Assembly: GCA_038239305.1 (NCBI GenBank)
Contig: JBBSEW010000009.1
Coordinates: forward strand, 1 to 64,000
Direction of reading: 5' to 3'
DNA length: 64,000 nucleotides
Source: JALYUA01 sp038239305
GTDB lineage: Bacteria > Acidobacteriota > Thermoanaerobaculia > UBA5066 > Gp7-AA6
Below are positions 1 to 8,562 of the stretch, one piece after another. The position numbers and the translations under genes are program-made. The notes under the pieces were generated by a model, which had not been told where the DNA came from, ran no database searches, and was given only the letters and a program-made list of their open reading frames with translations. How positions within the stretch are numbered: position 1 is the first letter of the stretch; the number at the start of each line of letters is the position of its first letter.

Positions 1-1830
1 CGTCACCGACAACGCGAGCGTCAGGGTTCCCGGAGCGGACGGCGTCACGGGCACGGCGACCGTTGCGGACGCACCCGCGCCGATCGCGCCAAGGCTGCAT
101 GTCAGGGTGGGAGGAGCGAGCGAGCAGCTTCCCTGCGAAGGAACGGCGAATCCCGCGGACGCCCCGGACGGGATCGTCGCGATCAGGGACACGGCGGCGG
201 CCGTCTCGCGGCCCGCCTGATTGGAGACCGTGATCGTCCATGTCGATGAGACACCGGGCGCGCCGACCGCGGGAGACACGACGGCCGAAACCGAGAGATC
301 GGTGAACGCCCCGCGATACGCGGCGAACGCGTCGATGCGCCCCCAGCCGTAGGTATTGTTCGGGACCTGCGAGCCGTCGATGCCGCCGCAGATCTGCGTG
401 GTCGTCCGCGGAACAGAAGTCTGGCGGAGCAGCGTCTCGACTGCGCTCACCTGGCCCGAAAGAGCGGGCAGCGCCGAAAACAGGAGGGCGGCCGTCGCCG
501 CGACATGCGGGCCGGCCATGCTCGTTCCGGAGAGATTTCCGTAGCCCGTCCCCGGGAGAGACGAGCGAATCGAGACTCCCGGTGCCGACACGTCCGGCTT
601 CATCCGGTTGCTCGCGTCCACCGTGACCGGACCGCGGCTCGAGAAGCTCGCGATCGTGTCGCTCGCGTCCGTCGCGCCGACCGTGAACGACGCCTGGTAG
701 ATCGAAGCCGGATCCGTCACGGTCGAGCAGGACGGGCCCGAGTTCCCGGCGGAGACGACGACGAGGATGCCGGCCGCGCGGACGTTTTCGACGACCGTCT
801 GGAGAACCGTCGGGTCCGTGCAGCCCTCCGAGGGCGGACAGCCCCAGGAGTTGTTGATCGCATCCGGAGCCTTCGACGGATCGGCGCTCCCGCCGGCAAG
901 GTTCGTCGGCGCGAGGAACCACTGAAAGCACTCGGTGTACGTCGCGGGCGTGCCGGTCCCCTGATCCATGTTCCGGCAGCCGATCCAGCGCGCGCCGGGC
1001 GCGACACCCACCTGGTTCCCGGCGCCGTCGTCCCCCACCATGGTGCCCATCGTGTGCGTGCCGTGTCCGAAGTCGTCGCACGGTGCCAGGGCGTTGGCGC
1101 CGCAGCTGCCGCCGCCCGTGTGGATCGCGTCGTGCCAGCTGTAATTGTGATCCGCGACCGTGCCGTTCCAGCCGCGGTAGTGGCCCTTCAGCGCCGGATG
1201 CGTCCAGTTGTATCCCGTGTCGCCCCCGGCGATGACGACGCCCTGCCCGGTGAATCCGAGCGCCCAGAGATCCGGCGCGTGGATCTGAGAAACGTTCCAC
1301 TCGATTCCCTCCGGGGAGAGCGCCCGCTCCGCGGATTTCTCCACGGGCTCCTCGAGGCGCACGCGCGGATTGGCGGCGAGCCGCGCCACTTCCGGGCGCG
1401 ACGCGAGATCTGCCGCCAGCCCGGCGACGCCTTCGACCCAGATCATGTTGGCGACCCAGAACGACCGGTACGGCACTCCCCGTCGGGCGAGCAGCCGCAG
1501 GAGCTCCGTCTGGCTGCGCTCGGCCTGCGCGCGCAGACGTTCGACGACGGCATGTCCCTTCTGATCCTTCGAAGGAAGCTTGCCGACGCCGGCCAGGTCC
1601 GCCTGATCCCTCAGGATGACGAGGAAATCGGACGTTCCGCCGCCCGCGAGGCGCTCCTGGACCCACGGATCCGCCTTCGCCCGCATCGCGCTCGTCAGCG
1701 GCGCGGGGGATTTCGAAGGTATCGCCGCCTCTGCCGAAAGCACCGCCCCCGGCTCGCCCGCGGAGGCAGCCGGAGTGGCCGCTCCCGCGAGGAGCCCGAC
1801 GGCGACACAGAGTCCGAGAAGGCTCTTCAT
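1..1830 (-). CDS. Secreted S8 (subtilisin-like) serine peptidase, C-terminus cut by window edge
   Basis: The reading frame stays open to the left edge (about 610 codons visible). It begins with a signal peptide (MKSLLGLCVAVGLLAGAA), followed by an I9-like propeptide region to about residue 165. The subtilase fold shows the full catalytic set: Asp in GGDTG (about 200), His in FGHGTH (about 255), the oxyanion Asn in the NNSWG/SAGNSG region, and Ser in GTSMAGPH (about 434). This resembles bacillopeptidase F-type enzymes and should be an exported endopeptidase. After about residue 500 a DUF11/CARDB-like beta domain begins (ITVSNQAGRET) and runs off the window, so a C-terminal SLH module like its neighbours' cannot be judged. 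The start lies 12 bases after the stop of the upstream dehydrogenase gene, with GGTGGA just before the ATG, so the two are probably cotranscribed. Confidence 0.9.
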   Translation of the reverse strand, partial: MKSLLGLCVAVGLLAGAATPAASAGEPGAVLSAEAAIPSKSPAPLTSAMRAKADPWVQERLAGGGTSDFLVILRDQADLAGVGKLPSKDQKGHAVVERLRAQAERSQTELLRLLARRGVPYRSFWVANMIWVEGVAGLAADLASRPEVARLAANPRVRLEEPVEKSAERALSPEGIEWNVSQIHAPDLWALGFTGQGVVIAGGDTGYNWTHPALKGHYRGWNGTVADHNYSWHDAIHTGGGSCGANALAPCDDFGHGTHTMGTMVGDDGAGNQVGVAPGARWIGCRNMDQGTGTPATYTECFQWFLAPTNLAGGSADPSKAPDAINNSWGCPPSEGCTDPTVLQTVVENVRAAGILVVVSAGNSGPSCSTVTDPASIYQASFTVGATDASDTIASFSSRGPVTVDASNRMKPDVSAPGVSIRSSLPGTGYGNLSGTSMAGPHVAATAALLFSALPALSGQVSAVETLLRQTSVPRTTTQICGGIDGSQVPNNTYGWGRIDAFAAYRGAFTDLSVSAVVSPAVGAPGVSSTWTITVSNQAGRETAAAVSLIATIPSGASAGFAVPSQGSCSLAPPTLTCSLGAIGAGASATVAVPVTPSAPGTLTLALSVT

Positions 1831-1842
1831 TCCACCCGGATC

Positions 1843-3945
1843 TTACGGGGGGACGGGGAGGCCGAAGGCCGCGCTGATGAAGACGGCCATCTGCGCCCGT
1901 GTGACGGGAGCCGTGGGACAGAAACGCAGCGGGGAAACACCGCACCCGCCCGTGATGCCCTTGTTGTAGAGATCCTCGGCCCAGCGCGCATTCGGATCGC
2001 TCATCGGAAGGTCGGCGAAAATCCCCGTGGCCGCCGCCGGCGTGTACGTCGAGCCGAATTTGGTGCGAAGAAGGAGAACCGCCATCTGCTGGCGGAGGAC
2101 GGGTGACGACGGACAGTAGTTGCTTCCGCCGCATCCGGCCGTCACGCCGCGGTGGAACAATTCTTCGATCCAGGCGGCCGCGAAGCTGCCGGTCGGCACG
2201 TCGCCGAAGACCGTACCGGTCGCCGCCGGCGGATTGTAGAGAGCGCCGTCGTGCCCGCGCAGGAGAAAGACGGCCATCTGCGCCCGCGTCGTCGAATCGC
2301 CGGGGCAGAACACCCGCGTACCGCACCCGGAGGTCACGCTCGCGTTGGTCACGGCCCGGATCCACCGCTCCGCCCAGTAGGCCAGCGGCACGTCGAGGTA
2401 CGTCGGGTTGATGTTCACCGTGAGAGCCGTGGACGTACCTCCACCGGGCAGAGGATTGACGACCGTCACCGTCGCGGTGCCGGCCGACGCGATATCGGTC
2501 GCGGTGATCGCCGCCGTCAAACGCGTGAGGGAGATGTACGTGGTCGGCCGGCTCGCTCCGTTCCAGTGTACGACCGATCCGGGCGCGAATCCGGAGCCGT
2601 CTACCGTGAGAGTGAACGCGGGATCGCCCGCGATGACCGCGGAGGGGCCCGCCGCCGCGATCGCCGGGAGCGGGAACGACGTGGACGAATCGATCCGCGA
2701 GACCGTGCCTCCGAGATTCACGACGTAGAGCCGGTTCTGTTCGTCCTGGCCAAACGCGGAGACGCTCAACCCGGACTCGAGCAGATCCGTCGTGGACCAG
2801 GCGCCAAATCGGTCGCGCGAAGCCGCCCAGATCCGCCCGGAGCAGAAGTCCGAATAGAAATAGTAGCCGTGAATCCCCGGGAACTGCGTGCCGCGGTAGA
2901 CGTAGCCGCCCGTGATCGAGCAGCCGAGGGTATGCGGGTACTCGAGGACGGGAAGGGTGTACGAAGGATCCATGCACGGCGGCGTGCCGACCGCGCAGCT
3001 GTTCGTTCCTCCGCCTCCGCAGTGGAAACCCTCCATGACCTTCCAGCCGTAGTCCAGACCGCCGGGGCTCGTGGGCGATTCGACGTCCACTTCCTCGTAG
3101 AGGTTCTGCCCGACGTCGCCGATGTAAAGCTCTCCCGTGAGGGAGTCGAAGGAATAGCGCCACGGGTTGCGCAGGCCCTTGTCCCAGATCTTGTTTGCGG
3201 GGGCGCCCTGCGCGACAAACGGGTTGTCGGGAGGAATCGAATAGAACGGAGCCGTATTGATGTTCGTGTCGACGTCGACGCGAAGCAGCTTGCCGAGAAG
3301 GACCTGGTTGTTCTGCGCGTTGCAGGGCGGATCGTCGCCGGAGCCTCCGTCGCCCGTGCCCATGTAGAGGTAGCCGTCGGGGCCGAACTGCAGCTGGCCG
3401 CCGTTGTGGTTCGCGTTGATCGGGTGAGGAATCGTGAAGAGAACCTGTCCCGAGGCCGGGTCCGCGACGTTCGAGTTCCCCGAGGACACCTTGTAGCGTG
3501 CGACCGTGAGGTTGTAGGTCGGGGACGCCGTGTCCGTGTAGTACACGTAGAAGAAACCGTTGGTCGAGTAGTTGGGATGAAAGGCGACCGAGAGGAGACC
3601 CTGCTCGCCGCAGCAGGAGATGGACGCATGGACGTCGAGAAACGGCGTCGCGAGAAGGCTCGTCCCGTTCCAGATCCGGATCGTGCCCGTCTGCTCGACG
3701 ATGAAGATCCGATTCGAGCCGTCGCGGGCGTTCGTCAGAAAGACCGGCGAAGAGAGGCCCGACATGATCTGAGTCAGGGTAATCCCGGAGGGGCCTGACG
3801 GAGTCGGGATCGAAGCATCGGACGTGGCGGCCGTGGGAGCGGCGCCGGCGCGACTGGTGATCGCCACCGCCAGGAACACGAGGCTCATGGCGATCACCAA
3901 AGGCGTCGACGTCCTCCGGCGGCCATTGCCTGCCGGAAGCATCAT
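1843..3945 (-). CDS. Secreted PQQ-type sugar dehydrogenase (GSDH fold) with IPT/TIG domain and three SLH-like repeats
   Basis: 700 residues. There is a hydrophobic export signal at about 15-36. A glucose/sorbosone dehydrogenase beta-propeller follows at about 50-420, with the typical entry motif SGLSSPVFLTNA, the HNGGQLQFGPDGYLYMGTGD segment holding the catalytic-type His, and GLRNPWR. A TIG/IPT immunoglobulin-like domain spans about 430-510. Three SLH-like repeats end the protein (TSGCGTRVFCP, TAGCGGSNYCP and TGGCGVSPLRFCP, each followed by a QMAVF-type helix). GSDH enzymes oxidise aldose sugars with PQQ and pass electrons to the respiratory chain; the true substrate here is unknown. The SLH tail suggests retention at the cell surface. 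AAGGGGT precedes the double ATG start. The gene is followed after 12 bases by the subtilisin gene. Confidence 0.9.
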   Translation of the reverse strand: MMLPAGNGRRRTSTPLVIAMSLVFLAVAITSRAGAAPTAATSDASIPTPSGPSGITLTQIMSGLSSPVFLTNARDGSNRIFIVEQTGTIRIWNGTSLLATPFLDVHASISCCGEQGLLSVAFHPNYSTNGFFYVYYTDTASPTYNLTVARYKVSSGNSNVADPASGQVLFTIPHPINANHNGGQLQFGPDGYLYMGTGDGGSGDDPPCNAQNNQVLLGKLLRVDVDTNINTAPFYSIPPDNPFVAQGAPANKIWDKGLRNPWRYSFDSLTGELYIGDVGQNLYEEVDVESPTSPGGLDYGWKVMEGFHCGGGGTNSCAVGTPPCMDPSYTLPVLEYPHTLGCSITGGYVYRGTQFPGIHGYYFYSDFCSGRIWAASRDRFGAWSTTDLLESGLSVSAFGQDEQNRLYVVNLGGTVSRIDSSTSFPLPAIAAAGPSAVIAGDPAFTLTVDGSGFAPGSVVHWNGASRPTTYISLTRLTAAITATDIASAGTATVTVVNPLPGGGTSTALTVNINPTYLDVPLAYWAERWIRAVTNASVTSGCGTRVFCPGDSTTRAQMAVFLLRGHDGALYNPPAATGTVFGDVPTGSFAAAWIEELFHRGVTAGCGGSNYCPSSPVLRQQMAVLLLRTKFGSTYTPAAATGIFADLPMSDPNARWAEDLYNKGITGGCGVSPLRFCPTAPVTRAQMAVFISAAFGLPVPP

Positions 3946-3993
3946 GGGGTTACCCCTTAGTAAGGTTAGTGAACGATTTCTCCAGCCGCCATT

Positions 3994-4992
3994 TTATACC
4001 CCGGCATGCGGAGGAGGCATGGAAACCGGCGTGGCGGAAGGAAGAGGGGGCGGCATCCGGACGGGCGCCGCGGGGGTCATCGAACGGGGCGGAGCCGGCG
4101 ACTCCGGAGATGCGAACGCGGCAGGAGCCGCGGGAGTCGGCGCCGGATCGGGAGCGTCCGACGGAACGGGAGCGGTCTTCGGCTGAAAGAGCTCCGGATC
4201 GAGCGGCGAGTCGACGCCGACGCTGTCGAGAACCACTCCATTCGCCGGCTTGCCATCCGTCAACGTCGAAGCCGCGAACGGATACGTGAGCGCCGATGTC
4301 TTCCGCCAATCGGAATACTCGGTCACGTTTTCCTTAGAGGCGGTTCCAAGAACCGACGTGAAGCGCAGGCGCAGGATTCGGCCGGAAGCGCGATCGATCG
4401 TCAGCGTCACGACGATGCCGGACGACTGGACCTCCACGTCGTCGCCCGCGTCCGACGAACCCTTCGCGACGGCCCGAAAGTCCGGGGCCGTCCGGGAGCG
4501 CAGAATCGCGAGCAAGTTGCGACGGTAGCTCTGATCGAATTCCATCCGCTGGGCTTCCGGAAGCAGGACGGGCCCGTCTCCCATATCGGTGTAGGCGCCA
4601 TCGGGGCCGAGGACCGTCACGAGCCTGACCATCGGCAGCTCCACTTCCTGCCGGAACCGGCCCGGGAAGAGGATCGACGTCCGCATCGCGAAGGAGACTT
4701 CCTCGCCGCTCGGAAAAACGCGCTTCGCTTTACCGTGCAGATCGAGCGACCGGACAGCGTCGACCGCTCTGGCGCCGCCCATGGCGTCCACGGCCTTCTG
4801 AATGAGCGCGTTTCCCTTCTGCTCCTCGGGAGGCAGCGTAACGCCCGAAGCGGAAGGGGAAGAAGCCACCGAGGCGGGCTGTGGGGAGCTCTGCGGTACT
4901 CCGGCAGGCGAAGGCGCTGCGCAACGGAGGGTCGCTGCGGCGAACAACGCCATCGCAACCTCGAACTGGAGAATTCGTCTGCTCTTATTCAT
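3994..4992 (-). CDS. LolA-like exported protein with Pro/Ala-rich tail
   Basis: 332 residues. The N-terminus is a signal sequence ending near ATLRCAAP; a Cys is present, but Arg at -1 makes a lipobox doubtful. The body from about 60 to 275 has the look of an outer-membrane lipoprotein carrier/sorting fold: AVDAMGGARAVDAVRSLDLHGKA opens the domain in short strands, and TLTIDRASGRILRLRF and SDWRKTSALTYPFA follow. It is clearly paralogous to the gene at 8563-9489, which shares the AMGGA..VD.V.SL..GK opening and the D(R/W).....L.YPFA motif. The last 55 residues are rich in Pro, Ala and Ser (PPPLP, MPPPH) and have no counterpart in the paralog. The gene is divergent from the helix-hairpin-helix gene, with only 70 bases between starts. 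A role in lipid or lipoprotein handling is inferred from fold resemblance only. Confidence 0.7.
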   Translation of the reverse strand: MNKSRRILQFEVAMALFAAATLRCAAPSPAGVPQSSPQPASVASSPSASGVTLPPEEQKGNALIQKAVDAMGGARAVDAVRSLDLHGKAKRVFPSGEEVSFAMRTSILFPGRFRQEVELPMVRLVTVLGPDGAYTDMGDGPVLLPEAQRMEFDQSYRRNLLAILRSRTAPDFRAVAKGSSDAGDDVEVQSSGIVVTLTIDRASGRILRLRFTSVLGTASKENVTEYSDWRKTSALTYPFAASTLTDGKPANGVVLDSVGVDSPLDPELFQPKTAPVPSDAPDPAPTPAAPAAFASPESPAPPRSMTPAAPVRMPPPLPSATPVSMPPPHAGV

Positions 4993-5022
4993 GTTCCCGT
5001 CACTCTACTGCACGGGGCACGA

Positions 5023-5031
5023 TGCTAAAAT
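5023..5031 (+). promoter_or_regulatory. Candidate extended -10 promoter element for the HhH gene
   Basis: TGCTAAAAT matches an extended -10 (TG-N-TAAAAT) in an otherwise GC-rich 70-base divergent interval. It lies about 30 bases before the start at 5063 and ahead of the GAGGAGAGG ribosome site. No convincing -35 is seen. Confidence 0.35.
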
Positions 5032-5062
5032 CTGCGAAACCAGCGAGGAGAGGTTCTTGACC

Positions 5063-5866
5063 ATGAGCTACGCCATCCTCATTCTCGTTGTCGCGACGGC
5101 TGTAACTCCTACTCGCTCGGCGAGCCAGGGACGGCTTCCCGTCTCGGTCAACGACGCCAGCCGGACTCAGTTGATGACTGTTCCCGGTGTTGACAAAGAG
5201 GTCGCGCTCCGGATCATCGAGCACCGACCCTACAGTTCGATCGATCAGCTCGTCGTTGACGCCGACCTTCCGCTCGAGACTGTTCGCGTTGCCCGGCAGC
5301 GGTTCTCCCTCGTCCGCATCCTGGCGCCTCCTATCGATTCTCTCCCGCGCTCTCACGGAGGACGTACCGGCGCTGGAATCCGCCCGATCAATGTCAACGC
5401 GGCCACGGCGGAGGAGCTCATGCGAGAGCTCGAAATCGATCGCAAAGCGGCGGCCCGGCTCATGTCCGCCCGGCCGTACGAGACCGTTGCGGCCTTTCTC
5501 GCCATCGCTCAACTGGCGCCGCCGGTGACGCGCCGGCTCACGGGCAGGCTGATGGTCGCGGAATTCTCCTCCCGGCCGGGGCCGGACTCCCAAAGGGTTC
5601 CTCCGGATCCCCGAACACTGAACCTCAAGAACGGCCCTGCCCCGACTCCGCGGCCGCCGATCGCGCTCGCCGACCGCCTCGACATCAACACCGTGACTCG
5701 CGATCAGATGTTGGCCACGTGCGGAATCGACGCCATGGAAGCGGAAGACATCATCCGAGCCCGCCCGTTCCGGTCTCTTCGAGAGCTCGGGTCGAGACTC
5801 GGATATTCGAAGGATCAGATCGAGCGAACCGGTCGATGCCTGCGGGTCGGTCAAACGACGAAATAG
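5063..5866 (+). CDS. Secreted ComEA-like protein with three helix-hairpin-helix modules
   Basis: 267 residues from the ATG chosen here. GAGGAGAGG lies 10 bases upstream and the sequence opens with a signal peptide (MSYAILILVVATAVTP). Three copies of a ComEA/GspK-type HhH unit follow: VNDASRTQLMTVPGVD...IIEHRPY, VNAATAEELMRELEID...LMSARPY, and INTVTRDQMLATCGID...IIRARPF. Each has the N-x-A/T-x3-L/M...R-P-Y/F signature. ComEA proteins bind incoming double-stranded DNA at the cell surface during transformation. Here the protein is longer than a typical one-module ComEA, and no other competence genes are visible, so a role in DNA uptake is an inference. It is the only plus-strand gene in the first 14 kb and converges on the 5910-7106 gene across a GC-rich hairpin. 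Confidence 0.8.
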   Translation: MSYAILILVVATAVTPTRSASQGRLPVSVNDASRTQLMTVPGVDKEVALRIIEHRPYSSIDQLVVDADLPLETVRVARQRFSLVRILAPPIDSLPRSHGGRTGAGIRPINVNAATAEELMRELEIDRKAAARLMSARPYETVAAFLAIAQLAPPVTRRLTGRLMVAEFSSRPGPDSQRVPPDPRTLNLKNGPAPTPRPPIALADRLDINTVTRDQMLATCGIDAMEAEDIIRARPFRSLRELGSRLGYSKDQIERTGRCLRVGQTTK

Positions 5867-5870
5867 ACGG

Positions 5871-5896
5871 GGAGGCCCGCGTCGCCACGGGCCTCC
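5871..5896. terminator. GC-rich hairpin between convergent genes
   Basis: Perfect 9-bp inverted repeat GGAGGCCCG / CGGGCCTCC with an 8-base loop, 4 bases after the stop of the HhH gene and 14 bases before the stop of the opposing gene. There is no T-tract on the plus side, so it may act as a bidirectional or Rho-assisted stop. Confidence 0.5.
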
Positions 5897-5909
5897 GATC
5901 GGCGAGGGG

Positions 5910-7106
5910 TCAGAAGATGTAGTGGTGATTTCCTCCGAATGTCAGAACGTGCACGAACCGGCCATCGAAACCAAGGGTAAAGGTCGTTCCGTCGTTGCAG
6001 AAAGTGAGAATGCCCTGAAGACCGCCATGCGTCGTCGGATCGTATGCCGTGATCAACGTCTCCGGCGTTCCGCAGCTCTGGTAGTCACCCGTTTCGGCAA
6101 ACATCACGTACTGTCCCGTGAAGACACCACCCGCGTTTCGGGTAGTCGCCGCGCCGCCAGCCGGGGCCAGATGGTCGATCAGGACTCCGCCGGTCGACAC
6201 GATGTCAATTCCGCCGCCAGAGACGAGAGGAACCCAGATCGCCGCACCGTCATACACGGCATAGAAATCGGCTGCACCATTCAGCGGGACGTTACCGAGC
6301 ACCGTTCCGTTCGGCCCGATCTTGTATAGGGCGGGCCCCGAATCTGCCCAGAAGTTGCCGGAGGCGTCCACGACGACGCTGTGCGTCCGAACGCCCCCGG
6401 GGAGAGCGACGGGAGTTTGAACCGGCACGTTTCCCTTTCCAAGGATCGTGATGCCCGTGTTCGTCGCCACGGCCAGGGCGAATCCCGCGTTGGCGATGTC
6501 ACCCGCGCTGGCTCCGGCCAGGGTAGCCCACGGATCGTTGACCACTCCCGTATGGGTGTTGATGCGTTTCACGACGGTGCCGTTGGTACCGGTCGCATAT
6601 AAGTAAGTGCCGTCACAGACCAGGCGGCGATTTCCCGATGTCGTGGTGTAGCTGCCCACCGACCCGTTCCCGGAACCGTTGCTGAAGACATCGATCTTGG
6701 ACGTTCCCTCGTTCGCCACGTAGTTGTACAACCCGTCGGTACAGAATCCATTGGGAGATGAGGTATTGGGTGTCGAATAATCCTCGTACTCGAAATTGAA
6801 GACATTCCCGTTATTTTTCGAAGCGACGCGAAACGGATTTTCCGTTCGCTTGATGTACTTGATCCCGGCGCCCAGAAACACCGCGACCTGGCCGCGCGTC
6901 ACGTTCGCGTTGGGATCGAACGTCGTCGCCGACGTGCCCGCCGCGATTCCGAGGTAGTACAGCGAGAGAATGAAGGGGCACTGCCCCCCCGAGACATCCG
7001 AGAACGGACCGCAGCCCGCGAGAGTCGCGCCGCCGCCGGCAGCCGCCGCCAGCAGGCCCACGAGAGGAAGTACGAACCATTTCCTGTTCCGCTGGAGAAA
7101 AGTCAT
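5910..7106 (-). CDS. Beta-propeller lipoprotein with a single N-terminal SLH-like repeat
   Basis: 398 residues. The N-terminal signal ends in a good lipobox (TLAGC, Cys about 32), predicting a lipoprotein. It is followed directly by one SLH-like unit (ILSLYYLGIAAG...VTRGQVAVFLGAG) that lacks the paired Cys motif of the other SLH proteins in this window. The rest (about 100-398) is made of repeating blade-like strands (FCTDGLYNYVANEGTSKIDVF, LVCDGTYLYATGTNG, VVDASGNFWADSGPALYKIG, FTLGFDGRFVHVLTFGG), as in NHL/YVTN-type propellers. No catalytic residues are recognisable, so a structural or binding role is likely. The architecture (SLH at the N-terminus, lipid anchor) is the reverse of the C-terminal SLH tail seen in most neighbours. 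The terminal HHYIF is unusual but not interpretable. Confidence 0.75.
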   Translation of the reverse strand: MTFLQRNRKWFVLPLVGLLAAAAGGGATLAGCGPFSDVSGGQCPFILSLYYLGIAAGTSATTFDPNANVTRGQVAVFLGAGIKYIKRTENPFRVASKNNGNVFNFEYEDYSTPNTSSPNGFCTDGLYNYVANEGTSKIDVFSNGSGNGSVGSYTTTSGNRRLVCDGTYLYATGTNGTVVKRINTHTGVVNDPWATLAGASAGDIANAGFALAVATNTGITILGKGNVPVQTPVALPGGVRTHSVVVDASGNFWADSGPALYKIGPNGTVLGNVPLNGAADFYAVYDGAAIWVPLVSGGGIDIVSTGGVLIDHLAPAGGAATTRNAGGVFTGQYVMFAETGDYQSCGTPETLITAYDPTTHGGLQGILTFCNDGTTFTLGFDGRFVHVLTFGGNHHYIF

Positions 7107-7589
7107 CCCGTTACCTCCAAGAAAGTCGAAAAATTGAACTTCCGAGGGCAGAGCGTCAGGCGGAGCGAATCGGAGCTATGTGGAGACCTTGAACGAAAAA
7201 ATACGCTCACTTTTGGCGGCTGTCAACCGAAATGGTGAGTGCTCGCCAGGCAACTCCGAGGAAGGTTTGCAACAGCGAACCGTGCGAACTGACGCGAAAT
7301 CTCACTGCAGAATGACGTCGCGCCATATCGGGATACGTCCAGCCCGTTGCCGCAGTTCTGCTACAGACCCCATTCCGCTTCGGCTTCAACCACCAGCTTC
7401 CGAATCAATGACGTCCTTAGCCTCAACGCCCAGAGCCAGCGGAAGTCTCCGACAACGGGCACACTCTGGGCGACCTTGTAGACCTCTGACCAAAGCCGTC
7501 ACGCGCCACGGCGACGGCGATTCCGGACCAGGCAAACGAAAACGCCCGGCGGCTCGCCGGGCGTTGAACGATAGGCAGATGCGAAAAAA
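7107..7589. other. Intergenic region, no convincing gene
   Basis: 483 bases upstream of the propeller lipoprotein gene and downstream of the 7590-8411 gene. Apart from a terminator hairpin at 7541-7565, nothing is recognised. The part next to 7106 is AT-richer than its surroundings (runs of A near 7195) and may carry the promoter of that gene. Short open frames here have no recognisable domain or ribosome site. Confidence 0.5.
7541..7565 (-). terminator. Rho-independent terminator of the 7590-8411 gene
   Basis: Perfect 11-bp stem AACGCCCGGCG / CGCCGGGCGTT with a 3-base loop, 24 bases past the stop. It is followed on the minus strand by TTCGTTTG. Confidence 0.8.
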
Positions 7590-8411
7590 TCAGTTGTACT
7601 GGAGGCCGAGGGCGGACGCCAGGAAGACAGCCATCTGTCCTCGGGTCACTGCCTGATCCGGGCAGAAATTTCCGCCTCCGCAACCCGACGTAATTCCGGC
7701 CTTGAAAAGCGCTTCAACGAACTTGAATTGCGGGCTGGTCGTGGGAACGTCGGCAAAATCAGCGGCCCCTGGAGGGTCAGACACCGTCAATTTGTAGCCG
7801 ATAATCATGCCATCTACCTTCTCCGTGCCATCGAAAGCTGAGGGCTCTGCGAGAGCGATGTAGTGATTGTTAAAGTTGTCGATTTTGATCGCGTCAGGGG
7901 TAAGGGTAGCGGAGGTGGAGGCTCCGCTTGAAAAAGTGGCTGCTGTTCCGGAACATAGAAAACCACCAAGCAGACAATCTGCTGGTCCGCCCCCGGCTGA
8001 GGGATGCTGTGTGCAGGCCTGCGCGTGATAGTTGCAAACATAAAGCGAGCCGAAGGTTTTCTCGGTCGCGCTCGTGTCATCGAAATCGAGCTCCAGAGAT
8101 GTGAGAACGGCGCCCGTCGGGAGGTGAACGGCGGCTACGAGGTCTTTGGCGTTGGCCGTTGGGTAACGGGGCCCGGCACCAAAGTTGTCGGTCGTGTAGG
8201 TCTCGCTCGAGCTGAAAGGCATGAACTCGTTCGCCGGGATCATGTAGTAGCTGACGAACGAAGTTCCAAACGTGCTCGGCACCGATTGGGCATGCCGTTC
8301 GGGGGCCGAAGGAGCGGCCGGCATCGCTGAGTTCGTAGCGTCCTGGGCGGAAGCCGCGAGGGGTAGAGCAATACCCATGAGAAGGCCGATTGCGAAATTC
8401 CGATGAGTCAT
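7590..8411 (-). CDS. Small secreted protein: shared N-terminal domain plus one C-terminal SLH-like repeat
   Basis: 273 residues. There is a signal peptide (MTHRNFAIGLLMGIALPLAASA). A beta-rich domain at about 60-205 contains VHLPTGAVLTSLELDFDDT and a KLTVSDPP exit. One full SLH-like unit ends the protein (FADVPTTSPQFKFVEALFKAGITSGC, GGGNFCPDQAVTRGQMAVFL, ending LGLQYN). The N-terminal domain is homologous by eye to those of the genes at 12374-13159 and 13283-14068, which share (V/F)HLPTGAxV and a D(T/S)DAT-like stretch. No catalytic motif is seen. A strong ribosome site AGGAGG (8417-8422 on the complementary strand) sits 5 bases before the ATG, and the gene has its own terminator, so it is probably monocistronic and well expressed. 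Confidence 0.75.
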   Translation of the reverse strand: MTHRNFAIGLLMGIALPLAASAQDATNSAMPAAPSAPERHAQSVPSTFGTSFVSYYMIPANEFMPFSSSETYTTDNFGAGPRYPTANAKDLVAAVHLPTGAVLTSLELDFDDTSATEKTFGSLYVCNYHAQACTQHPSAGGGPADCLLGGFLCSGTAATFSSGASTSATLTPDAIKIDNFNNHYIALAEPSAFDGTEKVDGMIIGYKLTVSDPPGAADFADVPTTSPQFKFVEALFKAGITSGCGGGNFCPDQAVTRGQMAVFLASALGLQYN

Positions 8412-8562
8412 CCATTCCTCCTTTATTCAAACCGGGGCGTTTTTCTCAGATTTTCCTTCAGAACTTGAACATGGTCTTCACGCGACTCGGATCTGTCGAT
8501 AAATTGGTCACACGGAGAGGCAAAGACTACCACGAATCGGATCCTGACCCGCGGGGTATCGA

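Noticed and set aside
505..2106. Long plus-strand Arg-rich frames (here and at 2152-3798, 26408-28480, 28678-32616, 40189-42768)
   Set aside because: They are antisense shadows of the secreted-protein genes: strongly Arg/Gly/Asp-biased, no domains, no ribosome sites, and explained by third-position GC bias.
7180..7656. Plus-strand frame in the 7107-7589 interval
   Set aside because: It runs through the terminator hairpin and into the 3' end of the opposing SLH gene, with no domain or ribosome site.
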